A stretch of DNA of 64,000 nt from Yponomeuta sedellus (GCA_934045075.1 OW203736.1:21801805-21865804); one strand, 5' to 3'. Counted from the first letter of the stretch, positions 11,276 through 23,515 are shown. Program-made: numbers and translations. Notes: generated by a model not told the origin, from the letters alone.

Positions 11276-12225
11276 ATCGCAACTCCATTGATGTACAAAA
11301 TAATTTAAGGTGTAGGTATGTTACGATCATCACATCACTAATCTCGTATGCATTGAGATTACAACCATACAGGTCTTATGTAACCATTAATTGCCCTCAC
11401 ATGAACGTTGTGGTTGGATTCTTATAAATAAATAATGCGGCTGAAATAAATCCTATTGTGTGTGAATTGTAAATAACCCACGTTTGAATGAAATCTTGTC
11501 CATGGGACCGGTTTTACCAGACATTCGTTTTGTTTCGCCAAAATCTAGAAAAAATTATCGTAGCAATCTACAACTTCATCCGTTCTTAGGTGATTCCAAT
11601 TCGTCATTACACGAATTATTTTTTATAAAACGTTTACTTAGCTACTATGCTATGACACTTTATTGCAAATAAAACATTTAACAGGACATTACAAAAGAAA
11701 AAACATGTACAAAGACGTGCTAATATCTGTAAAATATTTTTACCAGCAAACCTTCGAGGGTCGGAGAGGAGTAAGAAAGGGACGATACCTACCTTCCATT
11801 AAAAAAACAGGTGCTTCGTGCCTTCCTATATTATTACCTTATTCCCATGGTACCTCCCTATATTTCATTTCATTTAGCGTTAGTGAACTCGTAAACAGAC
11901 CGTTGATAGAGATCGTTAGAAAACAGGAAGCAATATTTATTATACTTTTATTGCACTTAAATCAATCGTGAATCGTAGAAATGTGCATCAAGTTGTTTGC
12001 TCGTCTTTGGTCATTCATTTACTTCATTAATACAAGAAACATCTAACCTTAGGCTGATTTTACGTCACACATACGGTCTCGCTCGCATCATTTTTCAATT
12101 TTTGTTATTTAAATAAAATCAGCATATTTTCGATAAATGTGCTCTGAGGATTTGATAGGCAATAAAATTACGCATATTTTATTTTCCTATAGGTACTTAG
12201 TTTTTGATAAACAAAAGTTGTTTCC

Positions 12226-12282
12226 AAAATTATTGATTTTAGTATCAAGCTTATCCTGCTTGATACTAAAATCAATAATTTT
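12226..12282. repeat. perfect hairpin, 25-bp arms
   Basis: Positions 12226-12250 are the exact reverse complement of 12258-12282, with a 7-base spacer (ttatcct). No surrounding family recognised. Confidence 0.9.
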
Positions 12283-13079
12283 AAAAATATGTCTTGTATG
12301 TCCGTAATTATCTCTTAAACCCTCAGACCATATTTTTTTACAATCATTGAAAAAATAGTGTGCGAGTTAGACAGTTTGGCACAGTGTGCGAGTCAGAATT
12401 AGACGAGTTAGGCACACCAAAGCTGAATGAAACGAACTATACACATAACAAACCAACAACATGCTTGGTGTAAATGTTGGATTACAAAGCCCAGTCATAA
12501 TTTGATACATCACTATTATTTTTTACATAGTCAGAGTACTGAGTGTACCTAGTAGAGTGGAGATCCTAAATTATTTATTTACGCCAGTATGTTATTATTA
12601 TTTATTGTCAGTGAATCGTGTAAAGCCTTAAATAATTAGGAAGGTGTACCAGGAGGGCAGACATTTACAGCAGTAGTGATTAACTGCGCACCAAACAGCT
12701 TTTACTCAAAGGAAGGAAGCGGAAGGCACCTCAATGGCGTTTACATTCTACTTCGAACGTGCACTTCCTTTATGTCCTCCTGGTGGCTACACACTTCTCC
12801 ATGATATAGGTACTTAATTTATATAAGCGCGTTTTGTTTATAGAGAGCGTTTTAACGCCTTTCTCTCCTTGTAGGAAACGGCGGAACTTTGTAAAGAGCA
12901 TGGACAAATATGGCTGACGAAATTGATGGACGAGGGCCTAAAGCGAGTTTGACCTTCTATGCCCTTTCAGGGTTTTTCAATTCAGCTTTCTTTGAGTTAC
13001 ACTGACAAGCTAACATTTCAAGAGTTTCAAGACTAATTAAATATTTCTGAATGACAAATTTGATTTTAGTACTGTAAGT

Positions 13080-13310
13080 GCTGGCTCATGTACGTATACT
13101 AAGGGATTCCTGAGGTACCTTATATTAAACCAGTTACCGCCCACGGTTTCGTTTGCTACGAAATTTTGAATATATTTTTCCGGGATAAAAAGTAGCCTAT
13201 CTGCTATCTCATACGATAACCTATCTCTGCGCCGAATATCATCCCAATCTGTTAAGTCGCTGTGACGTGATTGTGTAATAAACAACCATACATACAAAGA
13301 AGTAAGATAA
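13080..13310 (+). repeat. dispersed repeat family F
   Basis: Includes ccgggataaaaagtagccta, gataacctatctctg, ccgaatatcatcccaatc and gacgtgattgtgtaataaac, the order familiar from a very common moth/butterfly repeat. Class undetermined. Confidence 0.55.
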
Positions 13311-13708
13311 AACAAATTAAACTTGAAAAGGCAGATTTAACGAGGTTTACACATAATTATTATTATACTTATTTTAAATTACAGAGAATATAATTACAAA
13401 ACCTACGCTTGTCCGACTCAGTCTTGGCCAATTGTAGACGTAACAGATGTCTCCATTGTTCAAAGTTAAAAAAACATTTGCGAATGTTTTCAAAAGACCA
13501 AATTGCTTGTATAAAGTTTAGGATAATGACTTTATTGTTAACATACAGGCAAAGCGTTGAATCACCTTTTCGATAATTTATGTGCGAGTTCACAGCTGAG
13601 ACCTATCTCCGAGACGTGAGAAAATCCTCAAAACTTAACAACAAAGTCACTTTTTGAGACAAAAGGCTGAGGCAGCAACTTTGGTAGGTGAAAAAAAGAG
13701 ATGATGAT

Positions 13709-13925
13709 ATCAACCCTTGGTATATCCCCACTGCTGGGGCACGGGTCTCTTCCTGCATCGCCGGAAGGTTAGGCCATACTCCACCACGGGGGCCAAGTCC
13801 GGGTTGGTGGAGGATTGTAAGTCAGTGGCGGGCCTTACTGTCAGAAGTTATTAAGCCGCCCATAATGTCTCTGACATGGCTTAACGACTGCCATTACATG
13901 ACAGCCGGCACCAACGGCTTAACGG
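13709..13925 (-). mobile_element. 5S-derived SINE, 5'-truncated
   Basis: Body and 3' end present (tatcaaccc through accaacggcttaacg on the + strand); the 5S head is missing. A 128-codon open frame over it is fortuitous. Confidence 0.75.
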
Positions 13926-14169
13926 AAAGAAAGAGAAACATTGCATCAACAGTCACACACAAAAAACAAATACGAAACAAATTTAACGGAAAACATCAGA
14001 AGAAAAGGTATACTTATATAAACACGAGTCATGCAGTTTGGTCAATGTTTCCATTGCTGCAAAAAGGCAGCTAACTCAGCAATTATTTTTTGCAAAGGAT
14101 ATAAAGGAAGCCCGCAGCTCTGATTTTCAGTCAGTACCTATAAAAATAGAGGTAGATTTTCTTTTGGAT

Positions 14170-14470
14170 AACATACATACATAACCTCACGCCTGTATTC
14201 CAGAGGGGTAGGCAGTGACCAGGGACTGCCACTTGCCACGATCCTGACAGATCACCTTCGCTTCATCAACGTTCATAAGTCGTTGCATGCACGCACGCCG
14301 GTTCCGGGTACTTTTTATCTTTCCCTTAGCTAATACATCCCCTATTTGGTCGATGTAAGTCCGTCTGGGACGTCCTTTACCAGCCCTTCCACTCACATTC
14401 GCAATATATATTTGTTTCGTCAATCTTTCTTCCTTCATCCTCTCCACATGTCCAAACCAACGCAACATTC
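14170..14470 (-). pseudogene. LINE RT C-terminal fragment with TATG-type tail
   Basis: An open frame (14187-14468) encodes MLRWFGHVERMKEERLTKQI near its start, then GKGRPRRTYIDQIGDVL, a RACMQRLM stretch and an end at AYPSGIQA. This is the C-terminal end of a non-LTR retrotransposon polyprotein. The stop is followed on the - strand by a short tatgtatgtat tail. The upstream RT is absent, so it is a 5'-truncated copy. The same family occurs at 34150-34790 and 59840-60015. Confidence 0.8.
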
Positions 14471-14646
14471 CTTTTGGATAAAAGTCGGGTAAAGTTTTAT
14501 TATCATGTAGAAGACCTGAGATTTGTGAATACCTGGACCTGTGACACCCCTGTGTCCCCTCACCATGTTTTCCTTCACATTGCGGCGTGGGTTGTTGCTA
14601 CTATAAATCCACAAACGTACATAACTTAGAAAACAAATTCATAACT

Positions 14647-14787
14647 AGTGGGATAATTTAGAAACCTATTTAGAGGCTAAAAATTTCACCCATGCCGGGA
14701 TTCGAACCCGCAACCTCTGGCTATCCGTGCCAGCGCTCTACCAATTGAGCCAATGGGCGACTCACCGACATCAGTGGGATAATTTAG
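14647..14787 (+). mobile_element. tRNA-Ile-core retroposon, copy 2 (short)
   Basis: Element at 14662-14772 between perfect 15-bp direct repeats (agtgggataatttag, 14647-14661 and 14773-14787). It starts aaacctatttagaggctaaa, carries the tRNA-like core on the - strand, and stops immediately after it. Confidence 0.9.
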
Positions 14788-15287
14788 TTTAAGATTATTC
14801 TTTTAAATGCTTTATAGATAGTTTATGTACGCCTTTGATGAAAGTGACTTTAAATGGACCAAATGGTGCTTAAAGAGCAGTTTACTGGCGCCAATTATAA
14901 AGAAAAGCCGTGTCTTCATTTGAAATATGTATCATCATTTAATGTGTACCAATAAGTTAACAACAAATCTTTTATATCCGGTAGATTTTAAAAACACTAT
15001 TACTGTGTAATTTGCTTTTTATTTACCTATACAATAAAGTGTTCTATTACAATTAGTGAATTTTTTAAATAGAACTCTGCAAAACGACCCATAAAATATA
15101 TGTTTGTTATTGGTGGCGCTAGCCCCTGTTTTTCTTAGAATTGTGTTGATACTTAATGATGACGTATCAATCTCGTCATATACAGATGGTACTTGCTTCT
15201 ATAGTTCCCACGACTTAATAAATGCATGCTAATGAAATTAGCATAACGTTTGTCCTCTGCTAATTGAACACTAGGCCTTTTTTCCTA

Positions 15288-15395
15288 TTTACCGTCCCTG
15301 CAAGGCACGGGCCTTCTCTCAGAGAGAGATTATGGGCTTAACTTCTTCACGTGCTCTCCATGAATTGGCAATTTCAAGCGCTGAGTCATGTGGAC
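15288..15395 (-). mobile_element. SINE-B 3' portion
   Basis: Complement of the terminal blocks (cttctctcagagagagatta, ttggcaatttcaagcgctga). It runs into the tandem repeat to its right. Confidence 0.6.
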
Positions 15396-15512
15396 AGCTT
15401 AAGACATGGCAAAAATCGAATAAAAGAGTTATGTGGACAGCTTAAGACATGGCAAAAATCGAATAAAAGAGTTATGTGGACAGCTTAAGACATGGCAAAA
15501 ATCGAATAAAAA
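15388..15512 (+). repeat. 43-bp tandem repeat, three copies
   Basis: Units start atgtggacagcttaagacat at 15388, 15431 and 15474. They are nearly identical, the last slightly short. No CRISPR-like or coding character. Confidence 0.9.
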
Positions 15513-15749
15513 ATGACAGTCGATAATGTGACAGACTATACGATGGTAATTGTTGCTATGCCACATAATAAACAGTAGACAATGGTTCCGGTCTAGATCT
15601 CAGGACATATCGGTTACATACACAATGCTGTGTCAAGGTCCAACTTTGCTCGTATGGCTATGACGTGCTAATACTTATTTCAATATAAGTTATTTTGCTT
15701 AACGCTTACAGAGCGTAAAATCTATATTCTGTCGAATTTGTAATCGTCG

Positions 15750-16114
15750 TTATCAACCCCTGTATGTCCCCACTGCTGGGGCACGGGTCTCTTCCTGCAT
15801 CGCAGGAAGGGTAGGCCATACTCTACCACGAGGGCCAAGTCCGGGTTGGGGGAGGATTGTAAGACAGTGGCGGGTTTTACTGTCAGAAGTTATCAAGCCG
15901 CCCATAAGGCCTCTGACATGGCTTAGCGACTGCCACTACATGACAGCCGGCACCAACGACTTAACGTGCCTTGCGAAGCACGGAAGCGCTCGGAAAAATG
16001 CCACTAGCGGTAGTCACGGGACGGTCACCCATCCTGCACCTGACCGCGCCTGTTGTTGTTTAACTCAAGTGATTGATCCCAATCAGTCGGTTCGGCCAGG
16101 CCACGAGCGCTTCA
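15750..16114 (-). mobile_element. 5S-derived SINE, full length
   Basis: About 365 bp with 3' end, body and 5S-like head (on the - strand, caggatgggtgaccgtcccg). The flanks show only an imperfect repeat around aattt-taa. Confidence 0.85.
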
Positions 16115-17409
16115 ATTTATAAATGGTAACTGTTCTATTTTATCTTGTACACTAGCATACTCGAGTACAGTCAGTTCTATAGACCAGCTGTCCTAATTTG
16201 TTTATTTACATTTGTAACTTAAAACTAATGCTTAATCACTACAAACTACTAATGTCAATATTTGCTTCAAAAATTAATACGAGTGACATTGTAGCTATAA
16301 CATAAGACAGATACAAAAACACACTTAAAAAAAGAAACAAAATATGCGAAAACTTATGTTACTATAATAATAAAAGAAAATATCAAATTTTCCATAGAAT
16401 TCTACAAACGCTTTTTATTAAAGGAACATAGAACTTTACAGCAATACTTATAAATACATTATAAGAGGGTATACGGTCCCGATTATTATACAGCGTTGCT
16501 GTATTACGTGATTAAAATTACTTTTCGGCAAGTTATGAGAAGGCCCACAAAAGCTGCTAATGATCTTGCATGATATTCATAAGATTATTTTTTACCAAGG
16601 CCTTTCATTGTGCAAGTTTTTAAGACTTCATAATATACATAGAGCCATTAATCTATTTACGAGTAGAAATCCAGAGATTAACATAATGCCTTTGTTCCGA
16701 CTCCAGTCTATAATTATGAACACTAAAATTTTATCGAATTTCCTTAAGGAATAAAACAAATAGACGCACGGCCTTCCGTTCACTGAGAATCGAACCTATT
16801 GACTGGCATTATATTAGCGCGCGCGTGTCGCGTGCTCCATTCAGTTCCGTGGACTATCTCGATGATAGTACATTGGCGCGAGGAGGAAGTTAATCGGAAG
16901 CTAATTAGACATACGTCTGTATTAATGCGAAACAATATAATAGCAATATTTTATGGCATTATCTGGGTAGTGCGGCCTGACTCTTTACACGCTGTTTTCA
17001 GTCTTGTACTCGTAGTATTGTAACTGACCACGGCGACCTTTGAGGGAATTTAATGTCTATTTAATGCATGACAAAAAGTGTGTTGTAGCCGGTGTGTGAC
17101 GGGAGTGAAGAAATAAATCGGTTGTGATGTATAAAGTGAAGTACATAGATAAGAGGACGGGTGAATCTATCGGCGCTCAGTTAACTGTGAGTAGACAATT
17201 TACCTTGTGTCACTTCGCATAAGAAGAAAGCAAACTACACGTCGACCAAAATAGTGCCTTAACATTATGCTTATAAGCTTATTAGATCGGAGCTTTTATT
17301 GGACTAAAATTATTTATATCATATATAAATAAAAATATCGCGTCACATTTATCAATTGATGGATTCTTTCAATGTGATTTTAAAATTTAGTTATAAGACT
17401 CGGGCCTCT

Positions 17410-17465
17410 GCATCTACGTAATGAGATGATTTATACTGCATCTATGTAATGAGGAACACTCGGAC
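17410..17465 (-). repeat. dispersed repeat family C, fragment
   Basis: gcatctacgtaatgagatga followed by tttatactgcatctatgtaa: the terminal block, partly duplicated. Confidence 0.45.
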
Positions 17466-17521
17466 GCAAACGACTAAGACTATTGCCTGAAATAAATAAA
17501 TACATTTGATTTGCTTTGGTC

Positions 17522-17892
17522 ATTTATCCTGCGCTCGAGGCCTAGTGGAACCGAGTGATTAGAATCAACACTTGGGTTAAGCAACAACTGGCGCGGTCAA
17601 GAACTGGATGAGTGACCATCCCGTGACTACCGCTAGTGGCCGAGCGCTTCCGTGCTTCGCAAGGCATGTTAAACCGTTGGTGCCGGCTGTCATGTAATGG
17701 CAGTCGTTAAGATGTCAGAAGCCTAATAGGCAGCTTGATAACTTCTGGCAGTAAGGCCCGCCACTGTCTTACAATCCTCCACGAACCCGGACTTCGCCCC
17801 CGTAGTGGAGTATGGCTTAACCTTTCTGCGCTGCAGGAATAGACCCGTGCCCCAGCAGTGGGGACATACAAAGAGTTGATATAATTTATCCT
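17522..17892 (+). mobile_element. 5S-derived SINE, full length
   Basis: Element 17531-17883 between 9-bp direct repeats (atttatcct, 17522-17530 and 17884-17892). The 5S-like control region is recognisable (gttaagcaacaactggcgcg) and the 3' end reads gcagtggggacatacaaag. Confidence 0.85.
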
Positions 17893-18261
17893 TAGTAATT
17901 TTTGGTGCTTTCTGTTATGTAGCTCTATATCAATTTGTTTTAATAAATTTTGGTAATTTGGCCTTACTGTTATATAGCCAATTACGATTAGCAATAAATA
18001 ATAAACAGAGTGACGTGATTATCGCAGCTGTCATCTTGCTAAATAACAATTTGACGCCGAGTTTCTTCCGGTCATTAACTCTGTAGATACACTATTTATT
18101 CCACCTAGTAGCCATGCAAATAGCTTCAGCGAAGCAACTATATAATGATAGCGTATAAAGTTATAACAATTAGACCACGTTTACGTTTGTGACCAGCATA
18201 TTTTCGTCTTGACTTATCTGGTAACCTCAAAGGTGTTGTGAGTTTAACATCTTTTATTATG

Positions 18262-18424
18262 TAGCCTATCAACATCCCACTGCAGGGCACAGCCCTTCTC
18301 TCAGAGAGAGAGAGGGTATGGGCTTAATTACCACGCGTGCCCACTGCGGATTGGCAATTTCAAACGCTGAGGTAATTGAATGCCTCAGACATTCAGGTTT
18401 ACTCACGATGTTTTCCTTCACTAT
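18262..18424 (-). mobile_element. SINE-B, 3' half
   Basis: On the - strand gtgaaggaaaacatcgtgag through to gccctgcagtgggatgttga; well preserved. Confidence 0.75.
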
Positions 18425-18544
18425 TATACACACAGAGCACCTTAAATTTTACATTTTCTTCTTAGGAATTTAGAATTTCAAGTTGGTAGCATCAATATCA
18501 CGTTGTATTTAAGTAATGAATCCCTACTATCTTCTATATTTATA

Positions 18545-18690
18545 ATAAATATTGCTGTTCGTTAGTCTCGCTTAAACACGAGAACGGCTGGACCGATTCG
18601 GCTAATTTATATATTTTTACAATTGTGGAAGTCAGGGAAAGTATAAATAGAGAAAAAAAGTTATAGTTGATTCGAAGTTTAAGGGGTCGT
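18545..18690 (+). repeat. dispersed repeat, related to family E
   Basis: cgttagtctcgcttaaacac then gagaacggctggaccgattc and ggctaattta, a common moth repeat start; no end found. Confidence 0.45.
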
Positions 18691-18759
18691 CTAGTATTTT
18701 ATATCTATTTTATACCGTCTAGTATTCGCGCGCCGCCCCTCTTGATGAACGTACATTAT

Positions 18760-18850
18760 TTAGCAAAAATCCGTGCCGAAGCGGGATTCGATCTCGCGCG
18801 TCTAGCAATTTGTGAACTTTGTCTAGAGCAGGTAAGCTACTTGCACGTAT
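18760..18850 (-). repeat. tRNA-like relic
   Basis: The - strand reads agatcgaatcccgcttcggc, a box-B-like piece with poor stems. It is probably the decayed head of a SINE. A 119-codon open frame over the region resembles nothing known. Confidence 0.25.
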
Positions 18851-19649
18851 TACGTAACTCCGTACGCAGTGTCATCAGTGCTTTTGCTGTAGATCCATCC
18901 TATATTTACGATAATACGTGCTCGCGCGCGCAGCAGTGCGTCGTTACATTGAACTGCGCAAGCGCAGCTCAGTGTCAATGTCGAGGTCCACGCTGTCAAC
19001 GAACCGATCGCTCTAACTCATCATGACTGGACACGACGCTACATGGGAAGTCAGGCAGGTCAGGAGAGAGTGAGAGGATGAATTATATTTTATTATCATA
19101 ATTTATGGAAAATATGTTACATTTTATCCCTTCAGACTGAACATACTAACTTCTTACGTAGAGTTATGAATTCTGTGGAGTATTAATAGCTTAAGCCAGT
19201 CATCTTAGCAGATCAGGATGTCAATAGACGAAAGCCATGGATGAATTTTTGTGACGTTTATGAAAGAGCAATTTCTGCGTTAAGTCATTGAATTTTACAT
19301 TAAATAAAAACATCGCCATTCGCTTTAAATCGCCTAGAAAAAAAATTTATGGTTACATAGTTAAAAAAAAATTTAGTTGTGATTAGACCCGTTCAAAGAA
19401 AAAAGGCAACATTTCAAAATGTCTGCCGGGGATGAAAATGTTTACGACCAGTCCATAGCTTAATGACTCGAATTGTAACTATTAAATTCAGCAGCGGAAA
19501 AGTAAGGTCGGTATCAGCTTAATTCGTTCTTCTGTTATAAAAATAAGTTAGCGAGCCCGTTCTGCCAATGCAAAGCTCATTCCACGCGTTAGTTAACAGT
19601 AAAATTCTTCAGATCTGAGAATAAAGCTTATAAAATAAGTTTCAAAAAT

Positions 19650-19899
19650 ACATCATACTTCATTATACTATTTTTATTTTTAATGTACTAACCTGTGCTA
19701 AGGACAATTTTAAAAACCTATTTAGAGGCTAAAAATACAGAGAATAGTGCAAAGAGGTTCGAATTTTCACTGATGCCGGTGAGTCGCCCATTAGCTCAGT
19801 TGGAAAGAGCGATGGCACGGATAGCCAGAGGTCGCGGGTTCGAATTCCGGCATGGGTGGAATTTTTAGCCTCTAAATAGGTTTTAAACATCATACTTCA
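19650..19899 (-). mobile_element. tRNA-Ile-core retroposon, copy 3
   Basis: Element 19663-19886 between perfect 13-bp direct repeats (acatcatacttca, 19650-19662 and 19887-19899). It has both arms: tttttaatgtactaacctgt plus aaaaacctatttagaggc at the left, and tttttagcctctaaataggt at the right. The tRNA-like core (cgcccattagctcagttgg ... gggttcgaattcc) is in + sense. Confidence 0.92.
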
Positions 19900-20476
19900 G
19901 TTGCGTCAAAATTGTAAACAATTTAATTGGTCAATTTGCCAAATTTTATATATTTTTTTGTCGGATGGTAAAGGCCGTAATTTTAACTTCCACCGGTACA
20001 AACAGTCGCATTTCACGGTATTGTTTAGGTCGTTAGTATCAAATTTTTAGTGTCATTGTGATAAAGAGGTCGGTACAACACACAATTTACGATGCTGAAA
20101 AAAGTGTGACTGCTCTATAAATTGATTTTAAATTACTTAATTACTGTTGACTGTATATTCAGCATATACACAGGTTTTTATACAGTAAAATGAAATCGAA
20201 AATGGTTTGTTTATTAATTAAAATCATATTACAAAACAGTAGCGAAATGAACGCAAAATTCTATTTATGCATCGGTACCAAAATCTATGACGTCACGTGC
20301 GGAATACACTTCAATTAACTTGACGTTATCTGGCTATCTTCCAGTCCTGTCCATCCTAAGGTTGTCAGGAAAAGATCACTTTTAGCTATAACTCCGCCAT
20401 TTGTAGGTATACTATGTACTCGTAACTTAGTTATTTTGAGTTTTTCATGCACTATCAAAATGTATCGATATCGATA

Positions 20477-20859
20477 CATATGGGGTTCGTTATCAACCCT
20501 TGTATGTCCCCACTGCTGGGGCACGCGTCTCTTCCTACATCGCAGGAAGGTTAGGCCATACTCCACCACGGGGGCCAAGTCCGGGTTGGTGAAGGATTGT
20601 AAGACAGTGGCGGGCCTTACTGTCAGAAGTTATCAAGCCGCCCATAAGGCCTCTGACATGGCTTAACGACTGCCATTATATGACAGCCGGCACCAACGGC
20701 TTAGCGTGCCTAGCGAAGCACGGAAGCGCTCGGAAAAATGCCACTAGCGGTAGTCACGGGACGCTCACCCATCCTGTACCTGACCGCGCCTGTTGTTGCT
20801 TAACCAAGTGATTGATTCCAATCACTCGGTTCGCCTAGGCCACGAGCGCTTCATATGGG
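20477..20859 (-). mobile_element. 5S-derived SINE, full length
   Basis: Element 20485-20851 between 8-bp direct repeats (catatggg at 20477-20484 and 20852-20859). Complete head, body and 3' end; one of the least decayed copies. Confidence 0.88.
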
Positions 20860-22318
20860 ATAAAGAGTATTAATTAATCTAATTTAATCTAATCTATCAC
20901 GCGAAAACGACACAAAGCCAGAAAGCCTAAAACGCCTGTTGTCTCTTGAAGTAAAGTTTGTGACCACTGCTGACTTTTCAAAGCGAACGTAATGGAAAAC
21001 GCAAAACGAGCTGAAAATTATCACTTAGACTCACTGCCAATTTTGCCTTAATTACCTCCGCAGGTATTCATCAAACTTCCATTTGTAGCCGCGTTTCAGT
21101 CCATTTTCGCACAGCGTTTCCTGTAAAGGGGTTTTTTCCACATTCGCCGCCATAGGATAAGATCAGTGATTATGGACCCACCCACGTCTCCGCATGGTGA
21201 CCCTGCTCTTCATACTTCTTGTTCGACAGATAGTTGACCACTGTCACCATCGGATGGTGATTACGCAGATCTTACAGGAGTGTAATGGTGATAGAGTGTA
21301 ATTTAGCAATCTTCTCGTGTATAATTTGTTAGTAACGACGACGCGAGGAGATGTCATTACATACCATTGCAAGTCAATGCTTAGGTATGTCTCCATGCCA
21401 TATTACTAACGATTTTAAGGTGAAGAAACCGTAGCCTCATTTTCTGTGATGATAATAAATATTAATGCTTTAGCAATGACGACTATCTCCTCCTCTTGCA
21501 GTTAGGTAAACGCAATCTTGGAATGAGTTCTCAAAAATAAAATTACACCACATACTCGTAAGTTCAAGCCAGTATCCTCTTAGAAGAAAGATAGGTACAT
21601 AATTTTCGGGTTGACTCGAGACATCATAATTATCTCTTAATTATTCTCTGCTATCATTTAAAAATAGTTCTCATAGTCTTTATTTTCAGACTATGATTTG
21701 TATCCAAATTTGGCTAGTTATTTAATATCACTATTAATTATTTAGCTAAGCAGTTTAGAATAATATAATTATGGATTAACAGAAACATGATTTTTTTTTC
21801 TGTTGAAAGTTCAGTTGTATATATTCTACACATTGGTTTACAAAAGTCAATGGTTAATACGATAATAAAAGTTGAATTAATAAAAGAAACATTAAGATAA
21901 GACAAAATGAAAAAGATTAATTAATAATCAGATGCATGAAAATTAATTCAGTAGGATTTTTTTTCACTTCTTGTAAAACCGCGATCAATTTATTGAACAC
22001 TTTAGCATTTCTATGCACAAAGCACAAATAAACGATTTATCTATCTACCCATCACTTAATAGTAGATCAACAGATTTTTAAACTAAAATAGGTCTGGTAA
22101 TCAAGAAATTTCCGTAAGCCCGCTGTCGATGACGCACTATGAAGTAAAGAAAATAGATAATTGAACAATATTTGCCTCTTGACACACAGGACTACCGTCT
22201 ATGTAGTGTGAGTGAGAGACAAATAGGTTTTAATCAACATTTTTCACAGAAGATTTCTTCAGCGCCAGTTCATTCCTTAATGTTTCGAAATAATACCAGG
22301 AGATTATGTTGCCGACAG

Positions 22319-22448
22319 GTATTGGCGGCGCTGGCGGCGCAGTCCATCAACATATCGGTGGGCTTCTGCCAGGGCTTCTCGGCGGTGCTGCTACCCCAGT
22401 ACTCGCATGAACACCCCAACATCACCTTTGAGCAGAGCTCATGGATCG
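22319..22448 (+). CDS. sugar transporter (Tret1-like), coding exon 2
   Basis: Residues 20-62 plus one base of residue 63. The exon follows an acceptor (ttgccgacag) and ends at a perfect donor (gtaagt, 22449). It reads VLAALAAQSINISVGFCQGF then SAVLLPQYSHEHPNITFEQS and SWI, i.e. TM1 followed by the first extracellular loop with a potential N-glycosylation site (NIT). The SSWIA motif spanning the exon 2/3 join is characteristic of insect Tret1-like transporters. Phase 1 at the 3' end matches exon 3. GC content and codon use contrast sharply with the AT-rich introns on both sides. Confidence 0.88.
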
Positions 22449-22488
22449 GTAAGTTGCTAGTGTTTATGTACTCCTAATCTTATCAAGT

Positions 22489-22679
22489 TTGTTACTACGT
22501 TAAAAAGCTATTTAGAGGCTAAAAAATTCACCCATGCCGAGACTCAAACCCGCCGTGCCAGAGCTCTCCCAACTGAGCTAATGGGCGACTTACCGGCATC
22601 AGGGAAATTTCGAACCTCTTTACAATACTCTCTGTATTACGTACAGGCAGCAACGGCTGATGTAATTGTTACTACGTTA
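22489..22679 (+). mobile_element. tRNA-Ile-core retroposon, copy 4 (intron 2)
   Basis: Element 22503-22665 between perfect 14-bp direct repeats (ttgttactacgtta, 22489-22502 and 22666-22679). It begins aaaaagctatttagaggcta, carries a decayed core on the - strand, then the ctctgtattacgtacaggca block. It inserted 40 bp after the exon 2 donor. Confidence 0.92.
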
Positions 22680-22935
22680 CCAAAGCCATTCTGATATCGC
22701 CCAATAAAAACATTATGTTAACGACTCAGTTGTACAGATCTAGAGCCCACATTGAGGCGTGTCATGGTTGTAACTAGCACCACCAATGGAAAAATCTTCT
22801 TTTAACGCGTCTTTGCGTGTATATAAAAGTGAACATCACAAATCTCAATAACCTACTGATAAGAACCTAGGTCCAAAAATCGAATAGCGAAAATCGATTA
22901 AAGTCCTACGTTTTTGATCTCAAGTTTTGGACAGT

Positions 22936-22977
22936 AACAGTAAGTTAAGTAACTTAAGTTAAGTAACTTACTGTTAG
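22936..22977. repeat. imperfect palindrome
   Basis: aacagtaagttaagtaactt is followed by a near reverse complement ending aacttactgtt. A few central bases do not pair. Confidence 0.6.
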
Positions 22978-23029
22978 TGTGAGACGAGCAATCGACGACG
23001 CGAGCCCCGTCTCTGCTCACCATGATTAA

Positions 23030-23515
23030 GATCTGCGAATCGGAGCGAAACCTGGAGCTCTATTTTTGAATCACTCGTCTCGCGTCGAGCGCTCGATTTC
23101 TACTGATTTTCGTTCGACATACGGAATTCCGTATTTTTGAATCACTCGACTGCAACGAATGGTCCTTACCACTCGTCTCGTATGTCGATCGATAGTCAAA
23201 ATTTGTTGTAATTTGTATTGTGCTGCGCACAGATACCTACCTAGCGAAAAATGAGAATTTGCTCCTGATAACTGTTGTAGATTGGGAATATTGTGATCTT
23301 CGGTGTAGAAAATCTTGAAGAATATCTAATCCTTAATGGATATTTGAATTAAAAAATACGAAAAAACGAGATCATGCGACTTAGAAGACGAGAGCGACTT
23401 ATGTCGCATTCGACGATACAATTTCATACGAGTGATTCAAAAATAAATTTCCTGGTCGGACTCTTCCGATATAACAACACCCGTAAGTAGATCCAGACTA
23501 AAAGTCTATAAGTTA
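23030..23515. repeat. dispersed repeat family X with three tatttttgaatcactcg sites
   Basis: The 17-mer tatttttgaatcactcg occurs at 23061-23077 and 23132-23148. Its exact reverse complement is at 23429-23445. Flanking pieces (cggagcgaaacctgg near 23041; tcggactcttccgatataac near 23457) match family X at 9355-9480. The unit could be a short inverted-repeat element of 300-390 bp. Confidence 0.5.

Larger units (their letters stand above)
5446..22318 (+). other. intron 1 of the sugar transporter (16.9 kb)
   Basis: Bounded by gtgagt and gttgccgacag. It holds many of the repeats listed separately. Stretches 5446-6384, 6486-7830, 11160-12225, 12283-13079, 16115-17407 and 20860-22318 show no coding exon on either strand and no repeat I can name. 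A GC-richer patch at 10370-10460 has no open frame. Confidence 0.6.

Noticed and set aside
11663..11971. 102-codon open frame
   Set aside because: AT-rich, no recognisable domain, no supporting splice or start context.
13688..14074. 128-codon open frame
   Set aside because: It lies across a 5S-derived SINE; similar frames appear in other copies of the SINE and encode no known protein.
15388..15512. CRISPR-like tandem array
   Set aside because: The units are contiguous 43-bp repeats without spacers, in a eukaryotic intron.
18667..19026. 119-codon open frame
   Set aside because: No similarity recognised, no splice context, overlaps a tRNA-like relic.
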